Of a DNA stretch of 64,000 nucleotides, positions 1 to 9,721 are shown one piece after another (positions within the stretch are counted from its first letter, which is position 1; each line of letters starts with the position of its first letter). The notes beneath the pieces were generated by a model. That model ran no database searches and was not told the origin of the DNA. It worked only from the letters and a program-made list of their open reading frames with translations. A program made the translations under genes and the position numbers. The stretch lies in assembly GCF_963675165.1 (NCBI RefSeq), contig NC_087377.1:8139122-8203121 (forward strand), in the 5' to 3' direction. Source of the DNA: Halichondria panicea (taxonomy: Eukaryota > Porifera > Demospongiae > Suberitida > Halichondriidae).

Positions 1-2076
1 AATTTTCGAGGCACTAAATATACTACTATAGTATGTACCTGTGCAGATTTCATTTGCCCAGAAGCACAAAGGAATTATAATGTTTGCTTGTGAATTCCTA
101 CCAGTGAGGCAAAGGTTTTTCACCAGTAAAATATAAATGTAAACCTCCATGTGTACCACAGTGCAAAAGCGTGGGCGGCTTGTTAAATTTGCTCACTTAG
201 CTCTATTCTTACGCAAAAAAAAAGTTATGTCTTGCTCCAGTAAGAGAAAGCGCTGCTCGGGTGGAGATGGAGGATTAGGATTAGGAGGACACAAACCCCC
301 ATTGTGACCCCCAAGAGTTACAGCCAAGGGATATATAGGGATAGGGATATAGATCTAGTTATAGTTTTAAATTTAGAATCACTCAATATATAAAATAATA
401 TTGTAAAGTATACCAATAGTGCAAATTAATTAAGATCATGACAACAATTCACCTACTTTAAAATTGTTCGTAAGTAAATATCTTACAAATGCCATGTTTG
501 CTATTTTGAACGATAACACTTTCAACGCCACTTGCTTTTCAACTGTCTAACAGTGTCTTTATTCTCTGATAAACTGTTCGAGTTTTTGTTTGAGTTCAGA
601 TTCTGGGTTAGAATTGTTGCCTCTATGACCAGTTCCTCAGTGGAATGATTGAACTTTTAACTTATATACATCATAGTCTTTCTGCTGGAGAAATGCACCA
701 AAATAGTATAGGCACTTTAATATAGCGAGCTGCTTGGGCTCGGTTTATAATTATAAATTATGGAGCAAAAAAAAAAAAAAGTAAATTTGTGACAGTGACA
801 GTGAGCCTGATGAAGCTGATGAACTAATAACAATAACAATAACAATAACAATTCATTCATAATTATCATCAAGAGATCAATCTACCATTTACACTTTATG
901 CTATTGTACTTTACACCCAATGCTGAAAAAGCAAACTTGGTGACATTATTTCAGCCAAACCAGCTGAAGCTGCTCCTGTCAAAGAAGTTGTCATAGCAAT
1001 TTAGCTGTTCCCATGCATTATTCTGCTTGCAACTGGAAACAGAACGACCAACAAAAACAGTACGTGTACTGGTATTAGAATAGACATTTATTGTGTACAT
1101 AAGAATTAAAAATTCGAACCATCATCGAGTGCAAGAAAAATGTATTGCGTCATTACCAATGACATCATTAGGATCCAGTCCAGTGATTGTAAACAGTCAA
1201 ATTTATTTTCTAAAGGGTTTTCACCAGTAAAATATTTAGTGTTCTCTGTTCTACTGCCGGTGTTCACCCCCAGGCAACTGACCAAGGAATTAATTATAGT
1301 CAATATTGCACATGCAATGCAATGGCTGCTACCAAAGTGCTCGGATGTCACTGTATAATTTCTGAAGTCTAGTTAAAAGTGAGCTATATATAGCTTCCAG
1401 AGACAAGCGTTGGTAGTTTAATATTGAATAATGAACTGAATGACATATGCATGCACATTAGACATCAACTTAAGAATAATAAGGCCTTGTAAAAATATCC
1501 ACTGTCTCGCGTATCTTAACCAGCCCAACGTTAAGATGTAGCTGGAGTAGGAGCATGCATATACTTTTGAGCCCCATCTGAAGCGCTCGAATTTCCACCA
1601 GATGTGATTTTATTTATGGATTTCTTGTCACGTTGTCTCTGGCTACTACTTCCATGGTTGAAGTCTAGTCTTTGGAGGGTCCCCCAGGAGCATGCAGATA
1701 TATCTAGGGCCATCTTTACCATTCTCCACCAGTTGTCTAGATTGTACAGCGTTCAAAATTCTTGCCATGTGGCCTTCACACGTTACCACGATTCTCAATC
1801 GTAATTGTATCACATCATGTAAGGTATATACGCATACTACATCTATACATTGAAAAATAATGTCTGTTTCTTAATTGGCACAGATCTGTTAAAATCTGTG
1901 TAAGATGACTTTCACGCCATAACCCTACACTAGAAACGAGTTACGAAGCGTGTGGAAGGTGCCAACCATGCAGTGAGAAAGTATATGAGCCAGAAGTTTT
2001 GGAATCTTCGCCGGGTTTCTAAACCATCCGAAATTGTAGGCCAGCTCATACGAATTCGCTAAGGTACCGATTCCAG
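1..2076. other. AT-rich region, no gene recognised
   Basis: Only short, composition-driven reading frames are open here. Visible simple sequence is an AACAAT-type array at 827-853 and a poly-A run near 767-780. The stretch around 970-1040 resembles sequence near 6.54 kb and 62.84 kb, so part of it belongs to a dispersed repeat family. Confidence 0.6.
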
Positions 2077-2159
2077 TAGAACAGCAGGAGACTGAAGATG
2101 AACTGTTGTACGAGCGGAATGTTGAGTCTCTTCTGGAGGAGTTTGCAAACTGTAATTGA
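2077..2159 (+). CDS. Possible terminal coding exon, unknown protein
   Basis: An AG acceptor at 2075-2076 is followed, with a two-base phase offset, by 26 codons that are acidic and glutamate-rich (starting EQQETEDELLYERN) and end in TGA. Such an acidic tail would suit the C-terminus of a nuclear or transposon protein. No upstream exon in phase was found, so the call rests on composition and splice context only. Confidence 0.22.
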
Positions 2160-2873
2160 ACAGAAAATTAATCTATCAGTTAATTGTGTGGGCTGTGAAA
2201 GAGTTTAAATAATAGCTATATCCAGACACTCTAAGGCAACTGGAAACTGCTTTACCGTTAATAAAGAAGTTTTTAGGTCATCTTCAAGCCTTTGGTGATC
2301 TTCCATAGTATTTATGATCTTGAGTAGCTCGACATCAAAGCAAAAAGGAAGCAGCTGGAATAGGTTATAGTGTCAGGTATATCGTGCTTTGAAGCAATTT
2401 CGAGCTTGTAATTTCAGTTGTGTTTTTGTTACGTAATCGAATGATAAATAATCGTACTTAAGAGCATGGGTTTATTATTAACTTGGTTGATTTCTACTGT
2501 CTGTATAAATAATAATAATATTATGCACTGAACTGCTGTGCACTTCTGGAAAAGTGAAAGGGAAATTATTATGCAGAGGTGATGTGGCACTGTATAGACT
2601 GTAATCACATAATAGCTGGTATTCTGTTATAAAGTTTTTCGGTGAGGAATATTCCCATAATTATGTTCACGAAGGAATAGAGCCACAGAGTTTTGTTAGG
2701 TTCATATTGTGTCAGATTTCACTCTCATATTGGCATTTCCACACTACCAGTGTTTGGAACTCGCGAGAGGATCCGGGGGAGGGTTCCTCCCTCAGCTGTG
2801 TAATATTTAATTACAAAGCCGCGGACCAAATTATAAGGAGTGGATCAAAATACGACATAGTTTTGTAAGTATA

Positions 2874-2906
2874 ATGGCGGCGACAATGTTAGGGGGAAAA
2901 TTACAA
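2874..2906 (+). CDS. Possible first coding exon (MAATMLGGKLQ)
   Basis: An ATG with an alanine-rich start typical of animal N-termini is followed after 11 codons by a good donor (CAA then GTACGT). The preceding 120 bases are locally richer in G and C than the surroundings. No downstream exon was assigned, so this is a weak candidate for the 5' end of a spliced gene. Confidence 0.2.
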
Positions 2907-3673
2907 GTACGTTACCTGCTGGGCAATGCTTAGAATTATGTCCCCTCGGCGCTCCATATGATACCATTACAAATTATGCATCATGCTTGTTGGAAACTCG
3001 AAGCTGCAGTATTCCCCCACTCAAAATTGAAAATGAGTGTATCAAATTTTGCAAGAGAGCAGGTAGGTAACTCTGAACTAACACACTGTAGGTTTTGTTT
3101 GATCACGAGGTATTGTTCCCCACGCCCTCGACATGTGCAATAACGCTCGTCCTACTGACATGCTTCAAAGCCATAATGTCACAGGGTCTTGTGTGCTGGG
3201 TTCGGCAACTACTGACAACTATCAATTGATTTTTCGTGGCAACAAATGTGTGTATTGTAATTGTAGGATTTATGTGTTGTAAAAGTTTCGTTGTCATTCA
3301 TTACTTTCATTTTAGAGCGCATCGCTAACATTAACAATAATATAAGATATGTGCATGCAAGTTAAAATAATCGTTAAAATAATCGTTAAATGAATAGTAA
3401 TTTATTAAAATGATAAATGACAGGTGAGCATTAACTATAAATAACAACAAGACACCCTTGAGGTACGGCATAACATTATTATTATATGGGTGCACATGCT
3501 CACCAAGGAGTGATTCTAAAAGATGATAAAAGACTGTTAAGTTCAACCATAGATATGAAGGGGAAGCGTTTCGTGTATGTTGTGTATTTTAATTGTAAAA
3601 GAGGGCAAATAAACTCCAGTGTGAAGGTACTGAATAAAACTCCATGCCTTGTTAGCTCTGTTTGCTTTTGTAG

Positions 3674-3762
3674 ATGAAGAGATTGATGGCTCAGCTTTTT
3701 GGTCCGCTGTGATGACACTTTGTTTGTACTTGTTTAAAGAAACTCGCAAAATAATTATGTTG
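3674..3762 (+). pseudogene. SAM-domain-like exon, N-terminal half
   Basis: After a pyrimidine-rich acceptor ending in TAG at 3671-3673 the frame reads [N/D]EEIDGSAFW. This matches the central helix motif of sterile alpha motif domains (N-E-I-D-G-x-x-L/F), which mediate protein-protein association. The expected following helix is replaced by unrelated sequence. A fragment that fits the next SAM helix lies 800 bases downstream at 4479. The exon may be a relic split by repeat insertion or a chance match, since the motif is short. Confidence 0.3.
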
Positions 3763-3787
3763 GGTCAAGATCAATTAATACACCAAG

Positions 3788-4123
3788 AAGGAGCACAGAC
3801 TAGAGGTAGCTTCAACTCTAGCTATGACAATACACAGTGCTGGCATGATTAGCTGTATGAAGTATAAAGCTAGAAACTTAATTGAATCAAGTTTTACTGT
3901 ACAACCAGTTTCCCTTAGTTTAAAGTTCAAACAGGTGGCCGGACTATGGTAGGGGGGAGGCAGTAGATGTTAAATAACTGCTAATCTTTCTTGCCAGGGG
4001 TAAACAGATGTCCCGGGAAGGAGCACAGACGAGAAGTAGCTCCAACTCTAGCTATGAGTGAGTTGACAATACACAGTGCTGGCATGAATTAGCTGTATGA
4101 AGTATGAAGCTAGAAACTTAATT
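3788..4123. repeat. Local direct repeat of about 96-106 bp
   Basis: The segment beginning AAGGAGCACAGAC occurs at about 3788-3883 and again at about 4018-4123. The copies are roughly 90% alike; the second has a short insertion (GAGTGAGTTG region). Both run to GCTAGAAACTTAATT. This is a local duplication with no coding signal. Confidence 0.75.
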
Positions 4124-4138
4124 AAAGGACTCTTTATT

Positions 4139-4205
4139 ATGCCTCGATGCGCATGCGCAAGCGAGGTATACAGTGTTTGTCTGTGTATACTGCTACAGCT
4201 GCTCA
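4139..4205 (+). repeat. Dispersed palindromic repeat (TTATGCCTCG family), copy 1
   Basis: The repeat starts TTATGCCTCG, passes through the palindrome TGCGCATGCGCA, then gives AGCGAGGTATAC and a TG-rich tract. Related copies lie at 11519-11590, 16395-16440 (partial), 43206-43300 (inverted), 48819-48910 and 61270-61310. The palindromic head and TG-rich tail suggest a small non-autonomous element or satellite-like repeat. Confidence 0.7.
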
Positions 4206-4478
4206 AGGCATTAATCAAGTGCAAGCAAGTGTTTCTGTAGGCTTTTAGTAGTCATGTTTACTTGGATTTTAACTATTCGTGCATGTGCAAAATAATGCTT
4301 CGTTCCTGAGTTATGCCTAGTTTTGCTTACTTGGAATGCCATTGCAGCCTTTTAAAAAGAGTACGTAGCAAAACTTGTCTATGGAGTGTACTTAGTAGTT
4401 AGCTCTGCACTAGAATGCTAGCTGTTGATAGCGGCAACAGTGAGAAGAGAGCTGCAAGCCATGTACCCCTTGAGAATG

Positions 4479-4523
4479 GAATTAACTGCAGTCGATGTCA
4501 AAGCATTATTCCCAAAACTGGGA
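4479..4523 (+). pseudogene. SAM-domain-like fragment, C-terminal helix
   Basis: The frame reads ELTAVDVKALFPKLG and then hits TAG. This fits the last part of SAM domains (L-T-x-x-D-V-K-x-L-F-P-K-L-G). With the N-terminal half at 3674 it would make a near-complete SAM domain if the intervening repeats were absent. A donor-like GTAAGT follows at about 4548. The in-frame stop argues for a dead copy. Confidence 0.32.
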
Positions 4524-4826
4524 TAGTCAAGAAAATATGAAGTCGGTAAGTGGAAGTTCTTAAAGTTCTGCGCTGGGCCCTAACTCGATGTGCATTGACT
4601 TGTTATTCCTACATGCATGAAGTGTAATTTCTATCCCACAGCTGTAACTTTAGGGCATTGCTCAGGAGTCACTGTATCGTCTGTTAATAAGCTAATCGAT
4701 TAATAGTACTCTAATAATTCAATGCATATCTAATCCAAGTACAACTACAAACCTGAACACACATGGGTCCATAGAAAAGATACGTTATTAATTCTGGTGG
4801 TAGCAGAGATTCAAAGCTGTATGTAG

Positions 4827-4936
4827 CGCTCCATGCAACAGTATGCTACCTCAAAAGGGCCGGAAACAACGTTACGGAGGAGGATGCTTCATGGTTTGTA
4901 GTACTCCAAAACACACGATTCCCAAAGGATATAGTT
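4827..4936 (+). repeat. 110-bp exon-like duplicated segment, copy 1
   Basis: This 110-bp block is nearly identical to 7508-7617. Both copies follow an AG and share an open frame of 36-37 codons (ALHAT..YLKRAGNNVTEED..). The three codon differences are one silent and two replacement changes. The protein is not recognised. It may be an exon carried by a repeat. Confidence 0.5.
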
Positions 4937-5334
4937 ATGTACCAGCATGTCCCTAGAAAAGGGTGCATTGAACGAGGTATGCATGCACAACCAGTTGCAC
5001 AATTATAACAGGTTATGGCAAGTGTTGAAACTTTGTTTCCCTCAACTGTGCATTTTAACCAACCTGTATTTTGATTCTAATATTCCTTATCAATGGTAGG
5101 CCACTCAGCTGTACATGTTCATGACGTTGTAACGGATTGGAGTTATGCACTCGCAGAATTTCTTGTTTCTTCGCTTTTTCGCGCTTTTCCTGGCAATCCT
5201 AGCAACGTTCACATTGCAAATGTTTTTTAGTTTTGATTCCCTTTCTTTTTCAATACAGTAGTACACTAATGATAAGATAAATGTGACGTTGATTAATTTT
5301 TCATCGTCCTGTAATCTTGTTGAAGACAATATAT

Positions 5335-6501
5335 ACCGTACCGTCGCGAAAATAAGCCCATCTTGAATAAACGCCCATCCCCTCTTTTGCCTCGAAGTTC
5401 TTGCACGAGGGTATTTTCACTCGATTATAAGCCCATCATCCAGCTACTATTACTATCACGTGTCCAGAACTGACGTCATAATTGTGATGAATTTTTGCAT
5501 AGTGGTAGCTTTTAGAAAAGCTGGTTAGTGACAGAGTTAGTGCTAGCGCTAGCGCAGTGAGTTAGCCTCTATTTATATTCAGTCTCTTTGCTAGCTACAT
5601 GTAGAACAGTCATGAGTTTCTCTGTGTGATTTCGCTTGCCCTCAAAAATGTAGATGCAGGGAACAACTAGCCCTTTCCCACGGATCTCGGAACGATGTCG
5701 ATCCCCGGTGACTTTGCAGGTTATCTTACTGTTCCTTCTGTGGAGAAAGTACCAGAATGTACTGGATAGCTCTCTAGGAACATGACCGACGACTTGTCCA
5801 CCTTTCCATGCTGCTACAGAATGGACATCAAAAACATTTCCATGGTCAGCAGTAACTTCGAGGTTCTCATTGATGTGTGGTGTCCATATCTCCTTGAATA
5901 CATGATGTCCTCGAATGGTGGATTCAATTCTAAAGGAGGTAGCCATGATGCCGATGAGAAGAAGCAGGGTAATGATTTCTGTGCCGACTAGGCAAGATGT
6001 CTTGAACTGGGTGTCGACTGCCTGGAAATCCATCACAGTGGAGACGCTAGTCCATTCTTTTCTAGTGTGTGGACTAGCAAACGCTCTTGACGGTTCTTGA
6101 CGGTTCACAAGACGATCTCGTGAGCAATGATGTGCCTTCTGTGGATGCTGAAGAAGTAGAACTGTCGGAGGAACTAGGATGAACCAGAAAGCAATGATGT
6201 CGACGAGATTGATCCGTTTTCAGAGGATGAAAGTGACACTGACTGACTACAATAATTATTAATGGTATCATATATATAGACTGCGCACAAAAAAGATGTG
6301 TATGGTAACTGAAAAATGAAAAAATTTTTTTTTGCTGAGTTTGCACAAATTAATTCGAGGTTAAGCCGCGTTATTTCGAGGTTAAGGCGCGGTGGGCGTA
6401 TATTCGAGTGAAAATTCGCCGTTCGCGAATAAACGCCCAGTCCCCTAAAAGGCCCAAAGTTGTTGCAGAAAAGGGTGGGCGTATTTTCGCGACGGTACGG
6501 T
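5335..6501. mobile_element. DNA transposon A with HIRAN-like cargo (about 1.17 kb)
   Basis: The ends are inverted copies of each other. The left end starts ACCGTACCGTCGCGAAAATA and the right end is its exact reverse complement, giving at least 20 bp of perfect terminal inverted repeat. Inside each end are further copies of the motif (CGAATAAACGCCC, GGGCGTATATTCG). No target duplication is obvious. Two flanking-sequence paralogs support insertion: the sequence near 58.08-58.22 kb contains both flanks without the element. The only sizeable coding region is the HIRAN-like frame on the minus strand, so no transposase is seen and the element is probably non-autonomous. A diverged relative lies at 14151-14797. 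Confidence 0.72.
5569..6108 (-). CDS. HIRAN-like domain protein carried by transposon A
   Basis: The frame holds 179 codons. Residues about 55-165 look like one compact domain: MATSFRIEST, then IRGHHVFKEIW, NVFDVHSVAAW, GGQVVGHVPREL, a helical stretch, KITCKVTGDRHRS and VPCIYIFEG. The order (beta strand, polar N-x-D-x-x-S/A-V-A motif, G-x-x-V-G-H-V-P-R, helix, T-C-x-V-T-G) is what I know from HIRAN domains, which bind DNA ends in RAD5/HLTF-type remodellers. I have not aligned it. The first 54 residues look less conserved, so the functional start may be the methionine at residue 55. A truncated relative sits in transposon B. The role in the element is unknown. Confidence 0.5.
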   Translation of the reverse strand: MNRQEPSRAFASPHTRKEWTSVSTVMDFQAVDTQFKTSCLVGTEIITLLLLIGIMATSFRIESTIRGHHVFKEIWTPHINENLEVTADHGNVFDVHSVAAWKGGQVVGHVPRELSSTFWYFLHRRNSKITCKVTGDRHRSEIRGKGLVVPCIYIFEGKRNHTEKLMTVLHVASKETEYK

Positions 6502-6654
6502 GGTTTTTGGACACGTACCTGTGAACATGTGCATGTGCAACGTGGGAAGTTGTCATAGCAATGTAACTGTTCCCATATTATTATTCTAAAGTTGAAAACA
6601 AAGAGAGGTGAGTTTCTTGTGTTTGCATACCATTTTGAACAACTCTGTTACAGA

Positions 6655-7101
6655 ATGAACCACCCACCGCCACAAGCAGCAGGACTGGCTCCTGAGCCTC
6701 CTCTGCCACCTGCACCACCAGTAGCAGGACTGGTTCCTGAGCCTCCTCTGCCACCAGCCTCAGGACTGGCTCCTCTGCCACAGGCACCACCACCAGCAGC
6801 AGGAGTGGCTAGACTGCCACCTGCACCACCAGCAGCAGGACTGGCTCCTGAGCCACCAGCCGCAGGACTACTGCCTCTTCCTGGACGTAGTCCACCTAGA
6901 GGTCCACCTAGAGCTCAACGGCCATGGCATCTGGCCAGGGCTAGGCTAAGAGTCCGAGGCCGTGGACAAGGCAGAGGAGGCCGTGGGCGAGGCAGAGGAG
7001 GCCGTGGACAAGGCAGAGGAGGCAGAGGAGGAGGTAGAGGCCAGGGCCTTGGAGCTGGAGGCAGAGCTTGTTGTGTAAAGTCCCTAGTATGCCACTGCTG
7101 A
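6655..7101 (+). CDS. Proline-rich / GRG-repeat protein (149 aa)
   Basis: The ATG lies two bases after a good acceptor (TGTTACAG), with a consensus donor (GTGAGT) only 46 bases upstream, suggesting a very short intron. Residues 1-90 are repeats of the type AAGLAPEPP and LPPAPP. Residues 95-140 are arginine-glycine repeats (GRGQGRGG and similar), an RGG/GRG-box composition usual in RNA-binding proteins. The frame ends with a cysteine-containing tail and TGA. A related exon with the same acceptor context occurs at 62.95 kb. It may be the coding part of a dispersed repeat rather than a host gene; low complexity makes assignment uncertain. Confidence 0.35.
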   Translation: MNHPPPQAAGLAPEPPLPPAPPVAGLVPEPPLPPASGLAPLPQAPPPAAGVARLPPAPPAAGLAPEPPAAGLLPLPGRSPPRGPPRAQRPWHLARARLRVRGRGQGRGGRGRGRGGRGQGRGGRGGGRGQGLGAGGRACCVKSLVCHC

Positions 7102-7507
7102 AGTTTCCAAGTGTATGAGTTAAGCAGCCCAGAGCAAACAGTGCTTTCTGTATTCAACATCACTCAGCTATCCAACAGATGTAAGAGGCTTCCTTGGTTA
7201 CTGTGGAGCGAATAAATCAGCTGGTACATAGATACATAATTGAAGTCCTATAGTTATATACAATCATGTATATGCACGTGTGAAAAGGGTGGTTGCATGT
7301 ATATGCACGTGCTCTATTTAATTATGCCCTGCAACTTGTAACTTAGTATATATGGTGTGATTATCCTCTGCTTAAAAGGTGCACATCTGAATGGGTGCAA
7401 TTTTGGAAAAGTCATTATGCCGATAGTTCAACGCGCAAGCACTGAGCACACTTCCTGGGAATATTGTGAACAAATACTGTATAAGCTTGTATAAGTATTG
7501 TTGTCAG

Positions 7508-7617
7508 CACTCCATGCAACAATGTGCTACCTCAAAAGGGCCGGAAACAACGTTACGGAGGAGGATGCTTCATGGTTTGTAGTACTCCAAAACGCACGAT
7601 TCCCAAAGGATATAGTT
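7508..7617 (+). repeat. 110-bp exon-like duplicated segment, copy 2
   Basis: This is the second copy of the block at 4827-4936, preceded by a good acceptor (TTGTTGTCAG). Its frame remains open beyond the block for another 36 codons to a TGA near 7725. The flanking sequences of the two copies differ, so the block moved or was duplicated by itself. Confidence 0.5.
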
Positions 7618-8486
7618 GCTATTGTGATTATTTATTTCCGTCACAGACATTATAATTATCATGGACAAGTGATATTCTACGTACTCTACACTTGTAACAC
7701 TGTAAAACAGAACTTTATTCTGTGAAAATATAGTGTGTGTGGAGTGGGCGGCATGTGTGTGTGCATACCTCCACATATATAAGTCATGGTTTGCTTGGAT
7801 TGGGTGGGGTTAGGTGTAGCTCCTCCTGATGCGGCTAGGCAAAAAATTGCTAGAGTGCCAGCTAGGATCCATCTTCTGTTTTCAACGAAAAGCTAAAGGT
7901 ATTCTGCATGCATGGGATAAAAGGGTGGGACTGGTCTGGGAGATTACTGCGCATGCGTAAAGTACACTTGCGGCTGTCAGGGACAGATTTCGCAATACCC
8001 ACAATTACTCACAACACCTTGTAGTTAGTACTCCTGCGGTCCTCTACTCAACTGCTCTACTATCAAGTAGGTGGAGACCGGAAGTTCTTGGCGATAATTT
8101 GCAGATTAAACCTACGAGACCTACGGTGGTCGAGGATTAGCCAGACACTATTCAGCCTTTGTTTTTCGGGAAAGTGCCAATAAACCGTCTCCTCAAATTT
8201 CACCAGAGGATAAAACATAATATGTTCCCCCGTCCACTTGCAGCAATTTGTTTGCTGATTGCAGATTACTTTGAGCGATCTGATTTGCCGGGCAACTAAG
8301 AGCATGAAACTAATTAATATTCTAAACCTCCAATCTCCAGGATGATCTTTGTTTTCTTTTCTCTTCTAGGAGTTCATGAATATCTCACTTTGTGTATCAT
8401 ATATTATATCATGGTATAATTCACTAAGATCCAAACTTACAAAAGGCATGCTCGTTTTAAAAATTTAGTCTACATCAGCATAGCTA
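7618..8486. other. Non-coding stretch, no gene recognised
   Basis: Open frames are short. One phrase at about 8187-8215 (GTCTCCTCAAATTTCACC) recurs near 61.61 kb, pointing to another dispersed repeat. A minus-strand frame at 8063-8305 (80 codons) has no recognisable motif. Confidence 0.5.
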
Positions 8487-8591
8487 GCTAGCTATCATGA
8501 CTTCTTGTCAACTGTATGTCGGCTAGCTATCATGACTTCTTGTCAATTATATGTCGGCTAGCTATCATGACTTCTTGTCAACTGTATGTCA
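8487..8591. repeat. Tandem repeat, three 35-bp units
   Basis: The units start at 8487, 8522 and 8557, each beginning GCTAGCTATCATGACTTC and ending in TGTATGTCG or a close variant. Only about three bases differ among them. Confidence 0.9.
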
Positions 8592-8657
8592 GCATGTGAC
8601 ATAACAACGCTGCTGTGTTGGGAGAGATAATGTCATATGTAGTATAAGGTCGCCATA

Positions 8658-8740
8658 CTTCCGTTTTCCAGCTGTGTTTCGCTACACCATGCTGATGAGG
8701 ACCAAAAGGCCGAAACCATCTGATGACATGACGGAAGGTG
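8658..8740 (+). ncRNA. Hammerhead-ribozyme-like motif (decayed)
   Basis: The core pieces are present in order: CTGATGA at 8692-8698, a stem-loop GGACC-AAAA-GGCC, and GAAAC at 8712-8716. A short stem CAT-CTG-ATG follows. Stem I can form from CATG (8687-8690) with CATG (8727-8730), extended by CTTCCGT (8658-8664) with ACGGAAG (8731-8737). The U-H dinucleotide expected before the cleavage site is missing (GA is found), so it is probably inactive. Such motifs are known at the ends of Penelope-like elements and retrozymes. Confidence 0.3.
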
Positions 8741-8749
8741 TGTATCTAT

Positions 8750-8780
8750 GACCAGTCCCAATCCCTAGATTGGACTGGTC
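8750..8780 (+). other. Strong hairpin (13 bp stem, one bulge)
   Basis: GACCAGTCCCAATC pairs with GATTGGACTGGTC across a CCTA loop, leaving one bulged C. It sits ten bases downstream of the hammerhead-like fold and may be part of the same RNA. Confidence 0.7.
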
Positions 8781-9132
8781 AGCGAGCTTAGTACGTACAT
8801 AGTATGTTAATATATCAGCTTCCAGTTTATACTACGTTGTTTGCAGCACAGCCGAGGGGTTGCATTTCAGTGCTCTATGTCTTTATTCAGATGAACAAAC
8901 CTGTAGACAAATGGTCACCACTGGATCCGTTGCGCATTTATACCTTCACACCAGCGGACCCTGGATTCTCTGGAACTTTTTACTCCTAAATCCTAAGATA
9001 ACTGGAAGAAGACTCACGCTCATATTACCAGCAAGACCACCGGCACCACAAGCACTCCTGTAAGTCATATTCTATCAACTGAATAGTATAGTAGCTAAGG
9101 GGGCACTTCCCCCTTTAAAGACCTCCACACTC

Positions 9133-9721
9133 ATGATTGACCAATCACCACCGGAGGAGGAGACAGACTTAGTGTTTACAACTGCGGCTGGGGGGAAGAT
9201 CACTCACATGGGGGCCAAACTGACTAAGCTGGGGAACAAATTTGGAAAGAAGTTTACTGTAAGTGTTAATTTAAGAGTTGAACTAGTACTTGTTTTAATG
9301 AATACAATTGCACATCACCATAACTCTGCTCTCACTTGCAACAAACTGCTGCAGATTACACCCACCCTGTATATATCGCAAGGCAATCGCCACCAAAGTG
9401 GGCAGAGAATGCAGTGATGTAGAAGAAAGGCAGGTGGCAGAGTACATGACTCACTCTGTAGATATTGCCAGGGCCAGCTACCAACACCTGGCTTATTCTT
9501 CCCTCAACAGACGAAGTGATGAGAAAGAACAACCTCCCATGAAAAGGAGGAAGTTCACTGACAACAGAAAGTGGATTAATCCACGATTACTTTAAACCAG
9601 AAGAAACCTACAAACCACCGACCGCAGACAGAGCCCGTGCTTTCCTACAAGATAACCAAAGAGAAGGAAAGTTCTCAGGAAGAAGCTACCAGCATATCCA
9701 AGACAGAGTAAAGACAATATG
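9133..9721 (+). pseudogene. Tyrosine-recombinase-like gene fragment, two exons
   Basis: Exon 1 (to 9258, donor GTAAGT) reads DLVFTTAAGGKITHMGAKL and KLGNKFG. Exon 2 (from 9355, acceptor CTGCAG) contains RKAIATKVG, VAEYMTHS and a tyrosine seven residues later. This R ... H-S ... Y spacing is like the end of tyrosine recombinase domains as found in Crypton-type and uncharacterised invertebrate proteins. A tail with KRRKFTDNRKW and later DRARAFLQ and GRSYQHIQDRVK follows. Two frameshifts are needed, near 9374 and 9582, so the copy is broken. The family name is inferred. Confidence 0.4.

Noticed and set aside
5782..6100. Plus-strand frames opposite the HIRAN-like gene
   Set aside because: They are antisense shadows of the minus-strand coding region and show no motif of their own.
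6915..7163. Proline-arginine minus-strand frame
   Set aside because: It is the complement of the GRG repeats. The plus-strand frame has the start, the acceptor and a paralog.
8487..8591. CRISPR-like array of three short repeats
   Set aside because: The units are head-to-tail with no unique spacers, and the genome is eukaryotic.
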